Notes: generated by a model not told the origin, from the letters alone. DNA of 64,000 nt from Zhengitettix transpicula (GCA_037074705.1 CM073590.1:47342395-47406394); one strand, 5' to 3'; counted from the stretch's first letter, positions 45,948 to 61,500 are shown. Made by a program: numbers and translations.

Positions 45948-48900
45948 CCCTTTTTATTTTTACCGTTTTTACCTTAATGGACATTTCCCACAATTATAGT
46001 TAACATTACTAGTGGTCGTATCTGCCCTCACTTTGGCTACTTTCTTTAAAATAAACGCATTTATAAGACGGCGCTCGAATTGGTCACCGCTACATCTGGC
46101 AGCGAATGTGCGCACTAAGACGGGGACACGCTGCGAATCTCGATTGGCCGCCAATTTCAAACGAAACTATTTACTGATCGTCATTATGAGTTACACTACG
46201 AGTCCAGTCGTCGAAAAGCGTTTCATTTGGCTGCAGTGGTAGACGACGTACTAACATATGCACGGTCGTTGTTCGAATTGTAGTTCTGTTAGTCTTAGAA
46301 TCTAGTAATTAAATCTATATAGGCTGCGCATAGGTTCTCACGTGCAAGGAATAACTTCAACCGTACGTGGTGCACATATGACCTAATTTCCAGAAGAAAA
46401 CAAAGAGGGTGTACCAGGCGAGTAGGGTCAGACGGAGAAATAATTATTCAAAAATTATTTACAAATAATGCGAATACGAACGATATTAATGTCGAACTAA
46501 TAACTTTCGGGATCGCTGAGATTGCCAGCGTCACTATGTTCGAGGTAAAAGAAAATTTTCAAACTCTAACGGCCTGCAAAAGAAGCAAACGTTTCTGCAG
46601 AACGCCAAACCAACGCTAGAAAACCGAGAATAAATTTTTCATCCGCGAACGGAGCGCTAGTATATGATAGTTGTTTATTTATTCAGTAGTGTCCATGGCT
46701 CATACTACGTCTAAAATGAGTTTACGGTATTTAAAGTGTTACACGTACCTTCGGGAATTGATGTTTCTATCGGTTGTTTTGATATCGGCTGCGGGAGAGA
46801 TTACTGACTGATGTATGGTCAAATATTTACGGTGATTTTGATTTGATTTCGTGACCTCATTTCCTTTACGTTGAACTCTTACGCCAAATGATCTCCATGA
46901 GATGTTACACTACTAGTGTAGTACTAGTTAGTTTAAATAAATAGAAACGCACGGGAAAATGTTCCGCCATAATCCTGAGTTCTCAATCAGACGATAAACT
47001 GCACAATATAAAACATAATTTTTTACCTTTTCAAGTAATCTAATTGAAATAATTAAAGTTGTTTTACTTAAACCTAGAATAACAATAGCTCGCTTCGGTT
47101 AAAAGTCGCTATCAATCTGTTTTTATATGTATAAATTTGAGGAAATAAATATTTATGTTTCTGCGGTTTAATATCAAACCAAAATGTTAGAAACAAATGT
47201 CGTCATACATTGCGTGGAGGCATTTTTCGTGTTTTTGACAATGGACGTTCCGAATTACGGCTTTGTCTCAAGATTAAAATTAAGTAGTCAATATCAAGCA
47301 GCAGTGTTAACTTAGTTTCAAACCTCATATTGCACTTAAAATGCGACTTGTGTCTTTAAAAAATAACATACGGTTCCGTATTTGATCCAAGACCGCTCAC
47401 TTCTCTCTCCGAAATTCAATGTCGGGGGTAATTTTAAAATTCCCTTTTGTTATAACGTTTTTGTTGAATGGGACTGGAAGTTTAGGCGCGCACAAGAACG
47501 TGCCGGCCAACGATACATAAAGCGAAATATGTTTGTTAATTCTAGGTTAAACGTGAAATGGATCAGAGCATCGTGATGATATTACTAGCGAAGCTTTGTG
47601 CATTCACACACAAGACTTTCTGAAATGGCGAAGTGATATTTTTTCATCTTTATAATTTATTTAAATTGAATCCCGTACTATTGATAGAGCGCAATCGGCC
47701 GTTTTATATAATTTAAATGGTTATGTCTATGAATTGTAATGGAAATAATTTAATGTTGGACAATCACTTGTCTAAAGCAGTTCTAAATACGTCTTGTTGT
47801 TGGATGGTACAATAATCTATTTATCTGGTATTTATATTAAAGTTGTGATTGATCAAATGGTTTTAAAATTGTCCACAGTTTTCGATTGGTTGTGTAAAAA
47901 AGTCTACATGCAAATACTGTAAAAACAAAAGGTGCGTGTGGTGCATCAAGATTGACGAAGAAAGAAGAAACGCGATAAAAGTTTTACTGATAAACTATTC
48001 TGCTTTGGACTGGGTTAAGAAATACAGAAACCTTGAAGTAATTATATATAACTGCTTAGATTTCATGTTCGATAAATACTCAATAAAATGGCTAAAGTGT
48101 AAATTGAATATGCATATTACTAAAATAATTCAGACTTCAGGGAAAGAATTGCCATTAAATTTAAGAGCAGTGACACATTTGAGGCTACTGTTCCACATTA
48201 ATACAGTGGTGAACAATAAATTAATTGGTACATCTACACAAACATTATGATAGAGGAACGATATCGGTATTAAATCAAACGATGAGTGAAGAAGATGTCG
48301 GCAAAATGTGAAACACATGAAAGTACATATGAGTAGAAAGTCACGTGCAAAGTGATGTATTAACAATAATTTATAGATTAGGTATTAATCAGTAGAAACT
48401 GGGGGAAAAAAAGAAACGTATTCACTTTCCTTTACAGGCTCTAAACCTGATCATTAGCAGACGATGTAAAGTATTTTGTCATAAGTAGCATAATTCAGGC
48501 ATATTCCACAAGTGTAATTTCACAAGGAAAAAAAGGTTGTTAGTAAAGGTATCAAATCGATATTTGAAAGTGGACAATAAATTTCCTGATGAAATGGAAC
48601 AGTTCGGGTCAGAAAGACAATTTAGGGAAAGAGTAGGTATGTATACTGTCAGGAAGCAGTAAAATATAATAGACAAGATTGTTATTTAAAATGATTGTTG
48701 TTTATGTTACGAACTGTATGTAGAAGAATCTGTTATGAAAAACATTTCATTTGTAACGAAACATAGGGATAATGCTATATGTAACGAAAAGTAAATAAAT
48801 GAAGTGAGATAGCGTAATGCTTCCTGTTTTGATTAACGGATAGCGATGAATAAGAGTATACAAAATTCATTTTGTTGGAAATCTCTGTGAGGCGAGATTA

Positions 48901-48972
48901 ATTAAGTGAATTTATAATTGTATTACACGTAAGGAGGGATGTAGTATTGGCTTATTGAGAGTAATGTTCTCG

Positions 48973-49091
48973 GCCAACGGCCATACCACGTTGAAAGCAC
49001 CGGTTCTCGTCCGATCACCGAAGTTAAGCAACGTTGGGCATGGTTAGTACTTGGATGGGTGACCGCTTGGGAACACCATGTGTTGTTGGCT
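48973..49091 (+). rRNA. 5S rRNA, unit 10
   Basis: Identical to the reference gene. Late spacer variants GGAAAAATAGG (near 51675) and GTCAGAAAGCAG (near 51795) are shared only with unit 11. Confidence 0.97.
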
Positions 49092-52000
49092 CCCTTTTTA
49101 TTTTTACCGTTTTTACCTTAATGGACATTTCCCACAATTATAGTTAACATTACTAGTGGTCGTATCTGCCCTCACTTTGGCTACTTTCTTTAAAATAAAC
49201 GCATTTATAAGACGGCGCTCGAATTGGTCACCGCTACATCTGGCAGCGAATGTGCGCACTAAGACGGGGACACGCTGCGAATCTCGATTGGCCGCCAATT
49301 TCAAACGAAACTATTTACTGATCGTCATTATGAGTTACACTACGAGTCCAGTCGTCGAAAAGCGTTTCATTTGGCTGCAGTGGTAGACGACGTACTAACA
49401 TATGCACGGTCGTTGTTCGAATTGTAGTTCTGTTAGTCTTAGAATCTAGTAATTAAATCTATATAGGCTGCGCATAGGTTCTCACGTGCAAGGAATAACT
49501 TCAACCGTACGTGGTGCACATATGACCTAATTTCCAGAAGAAAACAAAGAGGGTGTACCAGGCGAGTAGGGTCAGACGGAGAAATAATTATTCAAAAATT
49601 ATTTACAAATAATGCGAATACGAACGATATTAATGTCGAACTAATAACTTTCGGGATCGCTGAGATTGCCAGCGTCACTATGTTCGAGGTAAAAGAAAAT
49701 TTTCAAACTCTAACGGCCTGCAAAAGAAGCAAACGTTTCTGCAGAACGCCAAACCAACGCTAGAAAACCGAGAATAAATTTTTCATCCGCGAACGGAGCG
49801 CTAGTATATGATAGTTGTTTATTTATTCAGTAGTGTCCATGGCTCATACTACGTCTAAAATGAGTTTACGGTATTTAAAGTGTTACACGTACCTTCGGGA
49901 ATTGATGTTTCTATCGGTTGTTTTGATATCGGCTGCGGGAGAGATTACTGACTGATGTATGGTCAAATATTTACGGTGATTTTGATTTGATTTCGTGACC
50001 TCATTTCCTTTACGTTGAACTCTTACGCCAAATGATCTCCATGAGATGTTACACTACTAGTGTAGTACTAGTTAGTTTAAATAAATAGAAACGCACGGGA
50101 AAATGTTCCGCCATAATCCTGAGTTCTCAATCAGACGATAAACTGCACAATATAAAACATAATTTTTTACCTTTTCAAGTAATCTAATTGAAATAATTAA
50201 AGTTGTTTTACTTAAACCTAGAATAACAATAGCTCGCTTCGGTTAAAAGTCGCTATCAATCTGTTTTTATATGTATAAATTTGAGGAAATAAATATTTAT
50301 GTTTCTGCGGTTTAATATCAAACCAAAATGTTAGAAACAAATGTCGTCATACATTGCGTGGAGGCATTTTTCGTGTTTTTGACAATGGACGTTCCGAATT
50401 ACGGCTTTGTCTCAAGATTAAAATTAAGTAGTCAATATCAAGCAGCAGTGTTAACTTAGTTTCAAACCTCATATTGCACTTAAAATGCGACTTGTGTCTT
50501 TAAAAAATAACATACGGTTCCGTATTTGATCCAAGACCGCTCACTTCTCTCTCCGAAATTCAATGTCGGGGGTAATTTTAAAATTCCCTTTTGTTATAAC
50601 GTTTTTGTTGAATGGGACTGGAAGTTTAGGCGCGCACAAGAACGTGCCGGCCAACGATACATAAAGCGAAATATGTTTGTTAATTCTAGGTTAAACGTGA
50701 AATGGATCAGAGCATCGTGATGATATTACTAGCGAAGCTTTGTGCATTCACACACAAGACTTTCTGAAATGGCGAAGTGATATTTTTTCATCTTTATAAT
50801 TTATTTAAATTGAATCCCGTACTATTGATAGAGCGCAATCGGCCGTTTTATATAATTTAAATGGTTATGTCTATGAATTGTAATGGAAATAATTTAATGT
50901 TGGACAATCACTTGTCTAAAGCAGTTCTAAATACGTCTTGTTGTTGGATGGTACAATAATCTATTTATCTGGTATTTATATTAAAGTTGTGATTGATCAA
51001 ATGGTTTTAAAATTGTCCACAGTTTTCGATTGGTTGTGTAAAAAAGTCTACATGCAAATACTGTAAAAACAAAAGGTGCGTGTGGTGCATCAAGATTGAC
51101 GAAGAAAGAAGAAACGCGATAAAAGTTTTACTGATAAACTATTCTGCTTTGGACTGGGTTAAGAAATACAGAAACCTTGAAGTAATTATATATAACTGCT
51201 TAGATTTCATGTTCGATAAATACTCAATAAAATGGCTAAAGTGTAAATTGAATATGCATATTACTAAAATAATTCAGACTTCAGGGAAAGAATTGCCATT
51301 AAATTTAAGAGCAGTGACACATTTGAGGCTACTGTTCCACATTAATACAGTGGTGAACAATAAATTAATTGGTACATCTACACAAACATTATGATAGAGG
51401 AACGATATCGGTATTAAATCAAACGATGAGTGAAGAAGATGTCGGCAAAATGTGAAACACATGAAAGTACATATGAGTAGAAAGTCACGTGCAAAGTGAT
51501 GTATTAACAATAATTTATAGATTAGGTATTAATCAGTAGAAACTGGGGGAAAAAAAGAAACGTATTCACTTTCCTTTACAGGCTCTAAACCTGATCATTA
51601 GCAGACGATGTAAAGTATTTTGTGATAAGTAGCATAATTCAGGCATATTCCACAAGTGTAATTTCACAAGGAAAAATAGGTTGGTAGTAAAGGTATCAAA
51701 TCGATATTTGAAAGTGGACAATAAATTTCCTGATGAAATGGAACAGTTCGGGTCAGAAAGACAATTTAGGGAAAGAGTAGGTATGTATACTGTCAGAAAG
51801 CAGTAAAATATAATAGACAAGATTGTTATTTAAAATGATTGTTGTTTATGTTACGAACTGTATGTAGAAGAATCTGTTATGAAAAACATTTCATTTGTAA
51901 CGAAACATAGGGATAATGCTATATGTAACGAAAAGTAAATAAATGAAGTGAGATAGCGTAATGCTTCCTGTTTTGATTAACGGATAGCGATGAATAAGAG

Positions 52001-52116
52001 TATACAAAATTCATTTTGTGGGAAATCTCTGTGAAGCGAGATTAATTAAGTGAATTTATAATTGTATTACACGTAAGGAGGGATGTAGTATTGGCTTATT
52101 GAGAGTAATGTTCTCG

Positions 52117-52235
52117 GCCAACGGCCATACCACGTTGAAAGCACCGGTTCTCGTCCGATCACCGAAGTTAAGCAACGTTGGGCATGGTTAGTACTTGGAT
52201 GGGTGACCGCTTGGGAACACCATGTGTTGTTGGCT
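52117..52235 (+). rRNA. 5S rRNA, unit 11
   Basis: Identical to the reference gene. GGCTCGTACTACG (52984) and AAAAGTTGCT (53389) are shared only with unit 12, and the late variants only with unit 10. Confidence 0.97.
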
Positions 52236-55200
52236 CCCTTTTTATTTTTACCGTTTTTACCTTAATGGACATTTCCCACAATTATAGTTAACATTACTCG
52301 TGGTCGTATCTGCCCTCACTTTGGCTACTTTCTTTAAAATAAACGCATTTATAAGACGGCGCTCGAATTGGTCACCGCTACATCTGGCAGCGAATGTGCG
52401 CACTAAGACGGGGACACGCTGCGAATCTCGATTGGCCGCCAATTTCAAACGAAACTATTTACTGATCGTCATTATGAGTTACACTACGAGTCCAGTCGTC
52501 GAAAAGCGTTTCATTTGGCTGCAGTGGTAGACGACGTACTAACATATGCACGGTCGTTGTTCGAATTGTAGTTCTGTTAGTCTTAGAATCTAGTAATTAA
52601 ATCTATATAGGCTGCGCATAGGTTCTCACGTGCAAGGAATAACTTCAACCGTACGTGGTGCACATATGACCTAATTTCCAGAAGAAAACAAAGAGGGTGT
52701 ACCAGGCGAGTAGGGTCAGACGGAGAAATAATTATTCAAAAATTATTTACAAATAATGCGAATACGAACGATATTAATGTCGAACTAATAACTTTCGGGA
52801 TCGCTGAGATTGCCAGCGTCACTATGTTCGAGGTAAAAGAAAATTTTCAAACTCTAACGGCCTGCAAAAGAAGCAAACGTTTCTGCAGAACGCCAAACCA
52901 ACGCTAGAAAACCGAGAATAAATTTTTCATCCGCGAACGGAGCGCTAGTATATGATAGTTGTTTATTTATTCAGTAGTGTCCATGGCTCGTACTACGTCT
53001 AAAATGAGTTTACGGTATTTAAAGTGTTACACGTACCTTCGGGAATTGATGTTTCTATCGGTTGTTTTGATATCGGCTGCGGGAGAGATTACTGACTGAT
53101 GTATGGTCAAATATTTACGGTGATTTTGATTTGATTTCGTGACCTCATTTCCTTTACGTTGAACTCTTACGCCAAATGATCTCCATGAGATGTTACACTA
53201 CTAGTGTAGTACTAGTTAGTTTAAATAAATAGAAACGCACGGGAAAATGTTCCGCCATAATCCTGAGTTCTCAATCAGACGATAAACTGCACAATATAAA
53301 ACATAATTTTTTACCTTTTCAAGTAATCTAATTGAAATAATTAAAGTTGTTTTACTTAAACCTAGAATAACAATAGCTCGCTTCGGTTAAAAGTTGCTAT
53401 CAATCTGTTTTTATATGTATAAATTTGAGGAAATAAATATTTATGTTTCTGCGGTTTAATATCAAACCAAAATGTTAGAAACAAATGTCGTCATACATTG
53501 CGTGGAGGCATTTTTCGTGTTTTTGACAATGGACGTTCCGAATTACGGCTTTGTCTCAAGATTAAAATTAAGTAGTCAATATCAAGCAGCAGTGTTAACT
53601 TAGTTTCAAACCTCATATTGCACTTAAAATGCGACTTGTGTCTTTAAAAAATAACATACGGTTCCGTATTTGATCCAAGACCGCTCACTTCTCTCTCCGA
53701 AATTCAATGTCGGGGGTAATTTTAAAATTCCCTTTTGTTATAACGTTTTTGTTGAATGGGACTGGAAGTTTAGGCGCGCACAAGAACGTGCCGGCCAACG
53801 ATACATAAAGCGAAATATGTTTGTTAATTCTAGGTTAAACGTGAAATGGATCAGAGCATCGTGATGATATTACTAGCGAAGCTTTGTGCATTCACACACA
53901 AGACTTTCTGAAATGGCGAAGTGATATTTTTTCATCTTTATAATTTATTTAATTTGAATCCCGTACTATTGATAGAGCGCAATCGGCCGTTTTATATAAT
54001 TTAAATGGTTATGTCTATGAGTTGTAATGGAAATAATTTAATGTTGGACAATCACTTGTCTAAAGCAGTTCTAAATACGTCTTGTTGTTGGATGGTACAA
54101 TAATCTATTTATCTGGTATTTATATTAAAGTTGTGATTGATCAAATGGTTTTAAAATTGTCCACAGTTTTCGATTGGTTGTGTAAAAAAGTCTACATGCA
54201 AATACTGTAAAAACAAAAGGTGCGTGTGGTGCATCAAGATTGACGAAGAAAGAAGAAACGCGATAAAAGTTTTACTGATAAACTATTCTGCTTTGGACTG
54301 GGTTAAGAAATACAGAAACCTTGAAGTAATTATATATAACTGCTTAGATTTCATGTTCGATAAATACTCAATAAAATGGCTAAAGTGTAAATTGAATATG
54401 CATATTACTAAAATAATTCAGACTTCAGGGAAAGAATTGCCATTAAATTTAAGAGCAGTGACACATTTGAGGCTACTGTTCCACATTAATACAGTGGTGA
54501 ACAATAAATTAATTGGTACATCTACACAAACATTATGATAGAGGAACGATATCGGTATTAAATCAAACGATGAGTGAAGAAGATGTCGGCAAAATGTGAA
54601 ACACATGAAAGTACATATGAGTAGAAAGTCACGTGCAAAGTGATGTATTAACAATAATTTATAGATTAGGTATTAATCAGTAGAAACTGGGGGAAAAAAA
54701 GAAACGTATTCACTTTCCTTTACAGGCTCTAAACCTGATCATTAGCAGACGATGTAAAGTATTTTGTGATAAGTAGCATAATTCAGGCATATTCCACAAG
54801 TGTAATTTCACAAGGAAAAATAGGTTGGTAGTAAAGGTATCAAATCGATATTTGAAAGTGGACAATAAATTTCCTGATGAAATGGAACAGTTCGGGTCAG
54901 AAAGACAATTTAGGGAAAGAGTAGGTATGTATACTGTCAGAAAGCAGTAAAATATAATAGACAAGATTGTTATTTAAAATGATTGTTGTTTATGTTACGA
55001 ACTGTATGTAGAAGAATCTGTTATGAAAAACATTTCATTTGTAACGAAACATAGGGATAATGCTATATGTAACGAAAAGTAAATAAATGAAGTGAGATAG
55101 CGTAATGCTTCCTGTTTTGATTAACGGATAGCGATGAATAAGAGTATACAAAATTCATTTTGTGGGAAATCTCTGTGAAGCGAGATTAATTAAGTGAATT

Positions 55201-55260
55201 TATAATTGTATTACACGTAAGGAGGGATGTAGTATTGGCTTATTGAGAGTAATGTTCTCG

Positions 55261-55379
55261 GCCAACGGCCATACCACGTTGAAAGCACCGGTTCTCGTCC
55301 GATCACCGAAGTTAAGCAACGTTGGGCATGGTTAGTACTTGGATGGGTGACCGCTTGGGAACACCATGTGTTGTTGGCT
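55261..55379 (+). rRNA. 5S rRNA, unit 12
   Basis: Identical to the reference gene. First half like unit 11; second half has a private 2-bp deletion (GCAGTAATATAA near 58094) plus ATTAATGGA and GATGAAAAAG changes near 58263-58281. Confidence 0.97.
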
Positions 55380-58300
55380 CCCTTTTTATTTTTACCGTTT
55401 TTACCTTAATGGACATTTCCCACAATTATAGTTAACATTACTCGTGGTCGTATCTGCCCTCACTTTGGCTACTTTCTTTAAAATAAACGCATTTATAAGA
55501 CGGCGCTCGAATTGGTCACCGCTACATCTGGCAGCGAATGTGCGCACTAAGACGGGGACACGCTGCGAATCTCGATTGGCCGCCAATTTCAAACGAAACT
55601 ATTTACTGATCGTCATTATGAGTTACACTACGAGTCCAGTCGTCGAAAAGCGTTTCATTTGGCTGCAGTGGTAGACGACGTACTAACATATGCACGGTCG
55701 TTGTTCGAATTGTAGTTCTGTTAGTCTTAGAATCTAGTAATTAAATCTATATAGGCTGCGCATAGGTTCTCACGTGCAAGGAATAACTTCAACCGTACGT
55801 GGTGCACATATGACCTAATTTCCAGAAGAAAACAAAGAGGGTGTACCAGGCGAGTAGGGTCAGACGGAGAAATAATTATTCAAAAATTATTTACAAATAA
55901 TGCGAATACGAACGATATTAATGTCGAACTAATAACTTTCGGGATCGCTGAGATTGCCAGCGTCACTATGTTCGAGGTAAAAGAAAATTTTCAAACTCTA
56001 ACGGCCTGCAAAAGAAGCAAACGTTTCTGCAGAACGCCAAACCAACGCTAGAAAACCGAGAATAAATTTTTCATCCGCGAACGGAGCGCTAGTATATGAT
56101 AGTTGTTTATTTATTCAGTAGTGTCCATGGCTCGTACTACGTCTAAAATGAGTTTACGGTATTTAAAGTGTTACACGTACCTTCGGGAATTGATGTTTCT
56201 ATCGGTTGTTTTGATATCGGCTGCGGGAGAGATTACTGACTGATGTATGGTCAAATATTTACGGTGATTTTGATTTGATTTCGTGACCTCATTTCCTTTA
56301 CGTTGAACTCTTACGCCAAATGATCTCCATGAGATGTTACACTACTAGTGTAGTACTAGTTAGTTTAAATAAATAGAAACGCACGGGAAAATGTTCCGCC
56401 ATAATCCTGAGTTCTCAATCAGACGATAAACTGCACAATATAAAACATAATTTTTTACCTTTTCAAGTAATCTAATTGAAATAATTAAAGTTGTTTTACT
56501 TAAACCTAGAATAACAATAGCTCGCTTCGGTTAAAAGTTGCTATCAATCTGTTTTTATATGTATAAATTTGAGGAAATAAATATTTATGTTTCTGCGGTT
56601 TAATATCAAACCAAAATGTTAGAAACAAATGTCGTCATACATTGCGTGGAGGCATTTTTCGTGTTTTTGACAATGGACGTTCCGAATTACGGCTTTGTCT
56701 CAAGATTAAAATTAAGTAGTCAATATCAAGCAGCAGTGTTAACTTAGTTTCAAACCTCATATTGCACTTAAAATGCGACTTGTGTCTTTAAAAAATAACA
56801 TACGGTTCCGTATTTGATCCAAGACCGCTCACTTCTCTCTCCGAAATTCAATGTCGGGGGTAATTTTAAAATTCCCTTTTGTTATAACGTTTTTGTTGAA
56901 TGGGACTGGAAGTTTAGGCGCGCACAAGAACGTGCCGGCCAACGATACATAAAGCGAAATATGTTTGTTAATTCTAGGTTAAACGTGAAATGGATCAGAG
57001 CATCGTGATGATATTACTAGCGAAGCTTTGTGCATTCACACACAAGACTTTCTGAAATGGCGAAGTGATATTTTTTCATCTTTATAATTTATTTAATTTG
57101 AATCCCGTACTATTGATAGAGCGCAATCGGCCGTTTTATATAATTTAAATGGTTATGTCTATGAGTTGTAATGGAAATAATTTAATGTTGGACAATCACT
57201 TGTCTAAAGCAGTTCTAAATACGTCTTGTTGTTGGATGGTACAATAATCTATTTATCTGGTATTTATATTAAAGTTGTGATTGATCAAATGGTTTTAAAA
57301 TTGTCCACAGTTTTCGATTGGTTGTGTAAAAAAGTCTACATGCAAATACTGTAAAAACAAAAGGTGCGTGTGGTGCATCAAGATTGACGAAGAAAGAAGA
57401 AACGCGATAAAAGTTTTACTGATAAACTATTCTGCTTTGGACTGGGTTAAGAAATACAGAAACCTTGAAGTAATTATATATAACTGCTTAGATTTCATGT
57501 TCGATAAATACTCAATAAAATGGCTAAAGTGTAAATTGAATATGCATATTACTAAAATAATTCAGACTTCAGGGAAAGAATTGCCATTAAATTTAAGAGC
57601 AGTGACACATTTGAGGCTACTGTTCCACATTAATACAGTGGTGAACAATAAATTAATTGGTACATCTACACAAACATTATGATAGAGGAACGATATCGGT
57701 ATTAAATCAAACGATGAGTGAAGAAGATGTCGGCAAAATGTGAAACACATGAAAGTACATATGAGTAGAAAGTCACGTGCAAAGTGATGTATTAACAATA
57801 ATTTATAGATTAGGTATTAATCAGTAGAAACTGGGGGAAAAAAAGAAACGTATTCACTTTCCTTTACAGGCTCTAAACCTGATCATTAGCAGACGATGTA
57901 AAGTATTTTGTGATAAGTAGCATAATTCAGGCATATTCCACAAGTGTAATTTCACAAGGAAAAAAAGGTTGGTAGTAAAGGTATCAAATCGATATTTGAA
58001 AGTGGACAATAAATTTCCTGATGAAATGGAACAGTTCGGGTCAGAAAGACAATTTAGGGAAAGAGTAGGTATGTATACTGTCAGGAAGCAGTAATATAAT
58101 AGACAAGATTGTTATTTAAAATGATTGTTGTTTATGTTACGAACTGTATGTAGAAGAATCTGTTATGAAAAACATTTCATTTGTAACGAAACATAGGGAT
58201 AATGCTATATGTAACGAAAAGTAAATAAATGAAGTGAGATAGCGTAATGCTTCCTGTTTTGATTAATGGATAGCGATGAAAAAGAGTATACAAAATTCAT

Positions 58301-58402
58301 TTTGTGGGAAATCTCTGTGAAGCGAGATTAATTAAGTGAATTTATAATTGTATTACACGTAAGGAGGGATGTAGTATTGGCTTATTGAGAGTAATGTTCT
58401 CG

Positions 58403-58521
58403 GCCAACGGCCATACCACGTTGAAAGCACCGGTTCTCGTCCGATCACCGAAGTTAAGCAACGTTGGGCATGGTTAGTACTTGGATGGGTGACCGCTTGG
58501 GAACACCATGTGTTGTTGGCT
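58403..58521 (+). rRNA. 5S rRNA, unit 13
   Basis: Identical to the reference gene. The spacer has several private changes (TTTATGGTG near 59401, CCAGGACCGC and CCGACATTC near 59962-59990) and shares ACGTACGTTCGGG (near 59322) only with unit 14. Confidence 0.97.
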
Positions 58522-61500
58522 CCCTTTTTATTTTTACCGTTTTTACCTTAATGGACATTTCCCACAATTATAGTTAACATTACTCGTGGTCGTATCTGCC
58601 CTCACTTTGGCTACTTTCTTTAAAATAAACGCATTTATAAGACGGCGCTCGAATTGGTCACCGCTACATCTGGCAGCGAATGTGCGCACTAAGACGGGGA
58701 CACGCTGCGAATCTCGATTGGCCGCCAATTTCAAACGAAACTATTTACTGATCGTCATTATGAGTTACACTACGAGTCCAGTCGTCGAAAAGCGTTTCAT
58801 TTGGCTGCAGTGGTAGACGACGTACTAACATATGCACGGTCGTTGTTCGAATTGTAGTTCTGTTAGTCTTAGAATCTAGTAATTAAATCTATATAGGCTG
58901 CGCATAGGTTCTCACGTGCAAGGAATAACTTCAACCGTACGTGGTGCACATATGACCTAATTTCCAGAAGAAAACAAAGAGGGTGTACCAGGCGAGTAGG
59001 GTCAGACGGAGAAATAATTATTCAAAAATTATTTACAAATAATGCGAATACGAACGATATTAATGTCGAACTAATAACTTTCGGGATCGCTGAGATTGCC
59101 AGCGTCACTATGTTCGAGGTAAAAGAAAATTTTCAAACTCTAACGGCCTGCAAAAGAAGCAAACGTTTCTGCAGAACGCCAAACCAACGCTAGAAAACCG
59201 AGAATAAATTTTTCATCCGCGAACGGAGCGCTAGCATATGATAGTTGTTTATTTATTCAGTAGTGTCCATGGCTCATACTACGTCTAAAATGAGTTTACG
59301 GTATTTAAAGTGTTACACGTACGTTCGGGAATTGATGTTTCTATCGGTTGTTTTGATATCGGCTGCGGGAGAGATTACTGACTGATGTATGGTCAAATAT
59401 TTATGGTGATTTTGATTTGATTTCGTGACCTCATTTCCTTTACGTTGAACTCTTACGCCAAATGATCTCCATGAGATGTTACACTACTAGTGTAGTACTA
59501 GTTAGTTTAAATAAATAGAAACGCACGGGAAAATGTTCCGCCATAATCCTGAGTTCTCAATCAGACGATAAACTGCACAATATAAAACATAATTTTTTAC
59601 CTTTTCAAGTAATCTAATTGAAATAATTAAAGTTGTTTTACTTAAACCTAGAATAACAATAGCTCGCTTCGGTTAAAAGTCGCTATCAATCTGTTTTTAT
59701 ATGTATAAATTTGAGGAAATAAATATTTATGTTTCTGCGGTTTAATATCAAACCAAAATGTTAGAAACAAATGTCGTCATACATTGCGTGGAGGCATTTT
59801 TCGTGTTTTTGACAATGGACGTTCCGAATTACGGCTTTGTCTCAAGATTAAAATTAAGTAGTCAATATCAAGCAGCAGTGTTAACTTAGTTTCAAACCTC
59901 ATATTGCACTTAAAATGCGACTTGTGTCTTTAAAAAATAACATACGGTTCCGTATTTGATCCAGGACCGCTCACTTCTCTCTCCGACATTCAATGTCGGG
60001 GGTAATTTTAAAATTCCCTTTTGTTATAACGTTTTTGTTGAATGGGACTGGAAGTTTAGGCGCGCACAAGAACGTGCCGGCCAACGATACATAAAGCGAA
60101 ATATGTTTGTTAATTCTAGGTTAAACGTGAAATGGATCAGAGCATCGTGATGATATTACTAGCGAAGCTTTGTGCATTCACACACAAGACTTTCTGAAAT
60201 GGCGAAGTGATATTTTTTCATCTTTATAATTTATTTAATTTGAATCCCGTACTATTGATAGAGCGCAATCGGCCGTTTTATATAATTTAAATGGTTATGT
60301 CTATGAGTTGTAATGGAAATAATTTAATGTTGGACAATCACTTGTCTAAAGCAGTTCTAAATACGTCTTGTTGTTGGATGGTACAATAATCTATTTATCT
60401 GGTATTTATATTAAAGTTGTGATTGATCAAATGGTTTTAAAATTGTCCACAGTTTTCGATTGGTTGTGTAAAAAAGTCTACATGCAAATACTGTAAAAAC
60501 AAAAGGTGCGTGTGGTGCATCAAGATTGACGAAGAAAGAAGAAACGCGATAAAAGTTTTACTGATAAACTATTCTGCTTTGGACTGGGTTAAGAAATACA
60601 GAAACCTTGAAGTAATTATATATAACTGCTTAGATTTCATGTTCGATAAATACTCAATAAAATGGCTAAAGTGTAAATTGAATATGCATATTACTAAAAT
60701 AATTCAGACTTCAGGGAAAGAATTGCCATTAAATTTAAGAGCAGTGACACATTTGAGGCTACTGTTCCACATTAATACAGTGGTGAACAATAAATTAATT
60801 GGTACATCTACACAAACATTATGATAGAGGAACGATATCGGTATTAAATCAAACGATGAGTGAAGAAGATGTCGGCAAAATGTGAAACACATGAAAGTAC
60901 ATATGAGTAGAAAGTCACGTGCAAAGTGATGTATTAACAATAATTTATAGATTAGGTATTAATCAGTAGAAACTGGGGGAAAAAAAGAAACGTATTCACT
61001 TTCCTTTACAGGCTCTAAACCTGATCATTAGCAGACGATGTAAAGTATTTTGTGATAAGTAGCATAATTCAGGCATATTCCACAAGTGTAATTTCACAAG
61101 GAAAAAAAGGTTGGTAGTAAAGGTATCAAATCGATATTTGAAAGTGGACAATAAATTTCCTGATGAAATGGAACAGTTCGGGTCAGAAAGACAATTTAGG
61201 GAAAGAGTAGGTATGTATACTGTCAGGAAGCAGTAAAATATAATAGACAAGATTGTTATTTAAAATGATTGTTGTTTATGTTACGAACTGTATGTAGAAG
61301 AATCTGTTATGAAAAACATTTCATTTGTAACGAAACATAGGGATAATGCTATATGTAACGAAAAGTAAATAAATGAAGTGAGATAGCGTAATGCTTCCTG
61401 TTTTGATTAACGGATAGCGATGAATAAGAGTATACAAAATTCATTTTGTGGGAAATCTCTGTGAAGCGAGATTAATTAAGTGAATTTATAATTGTATTAC

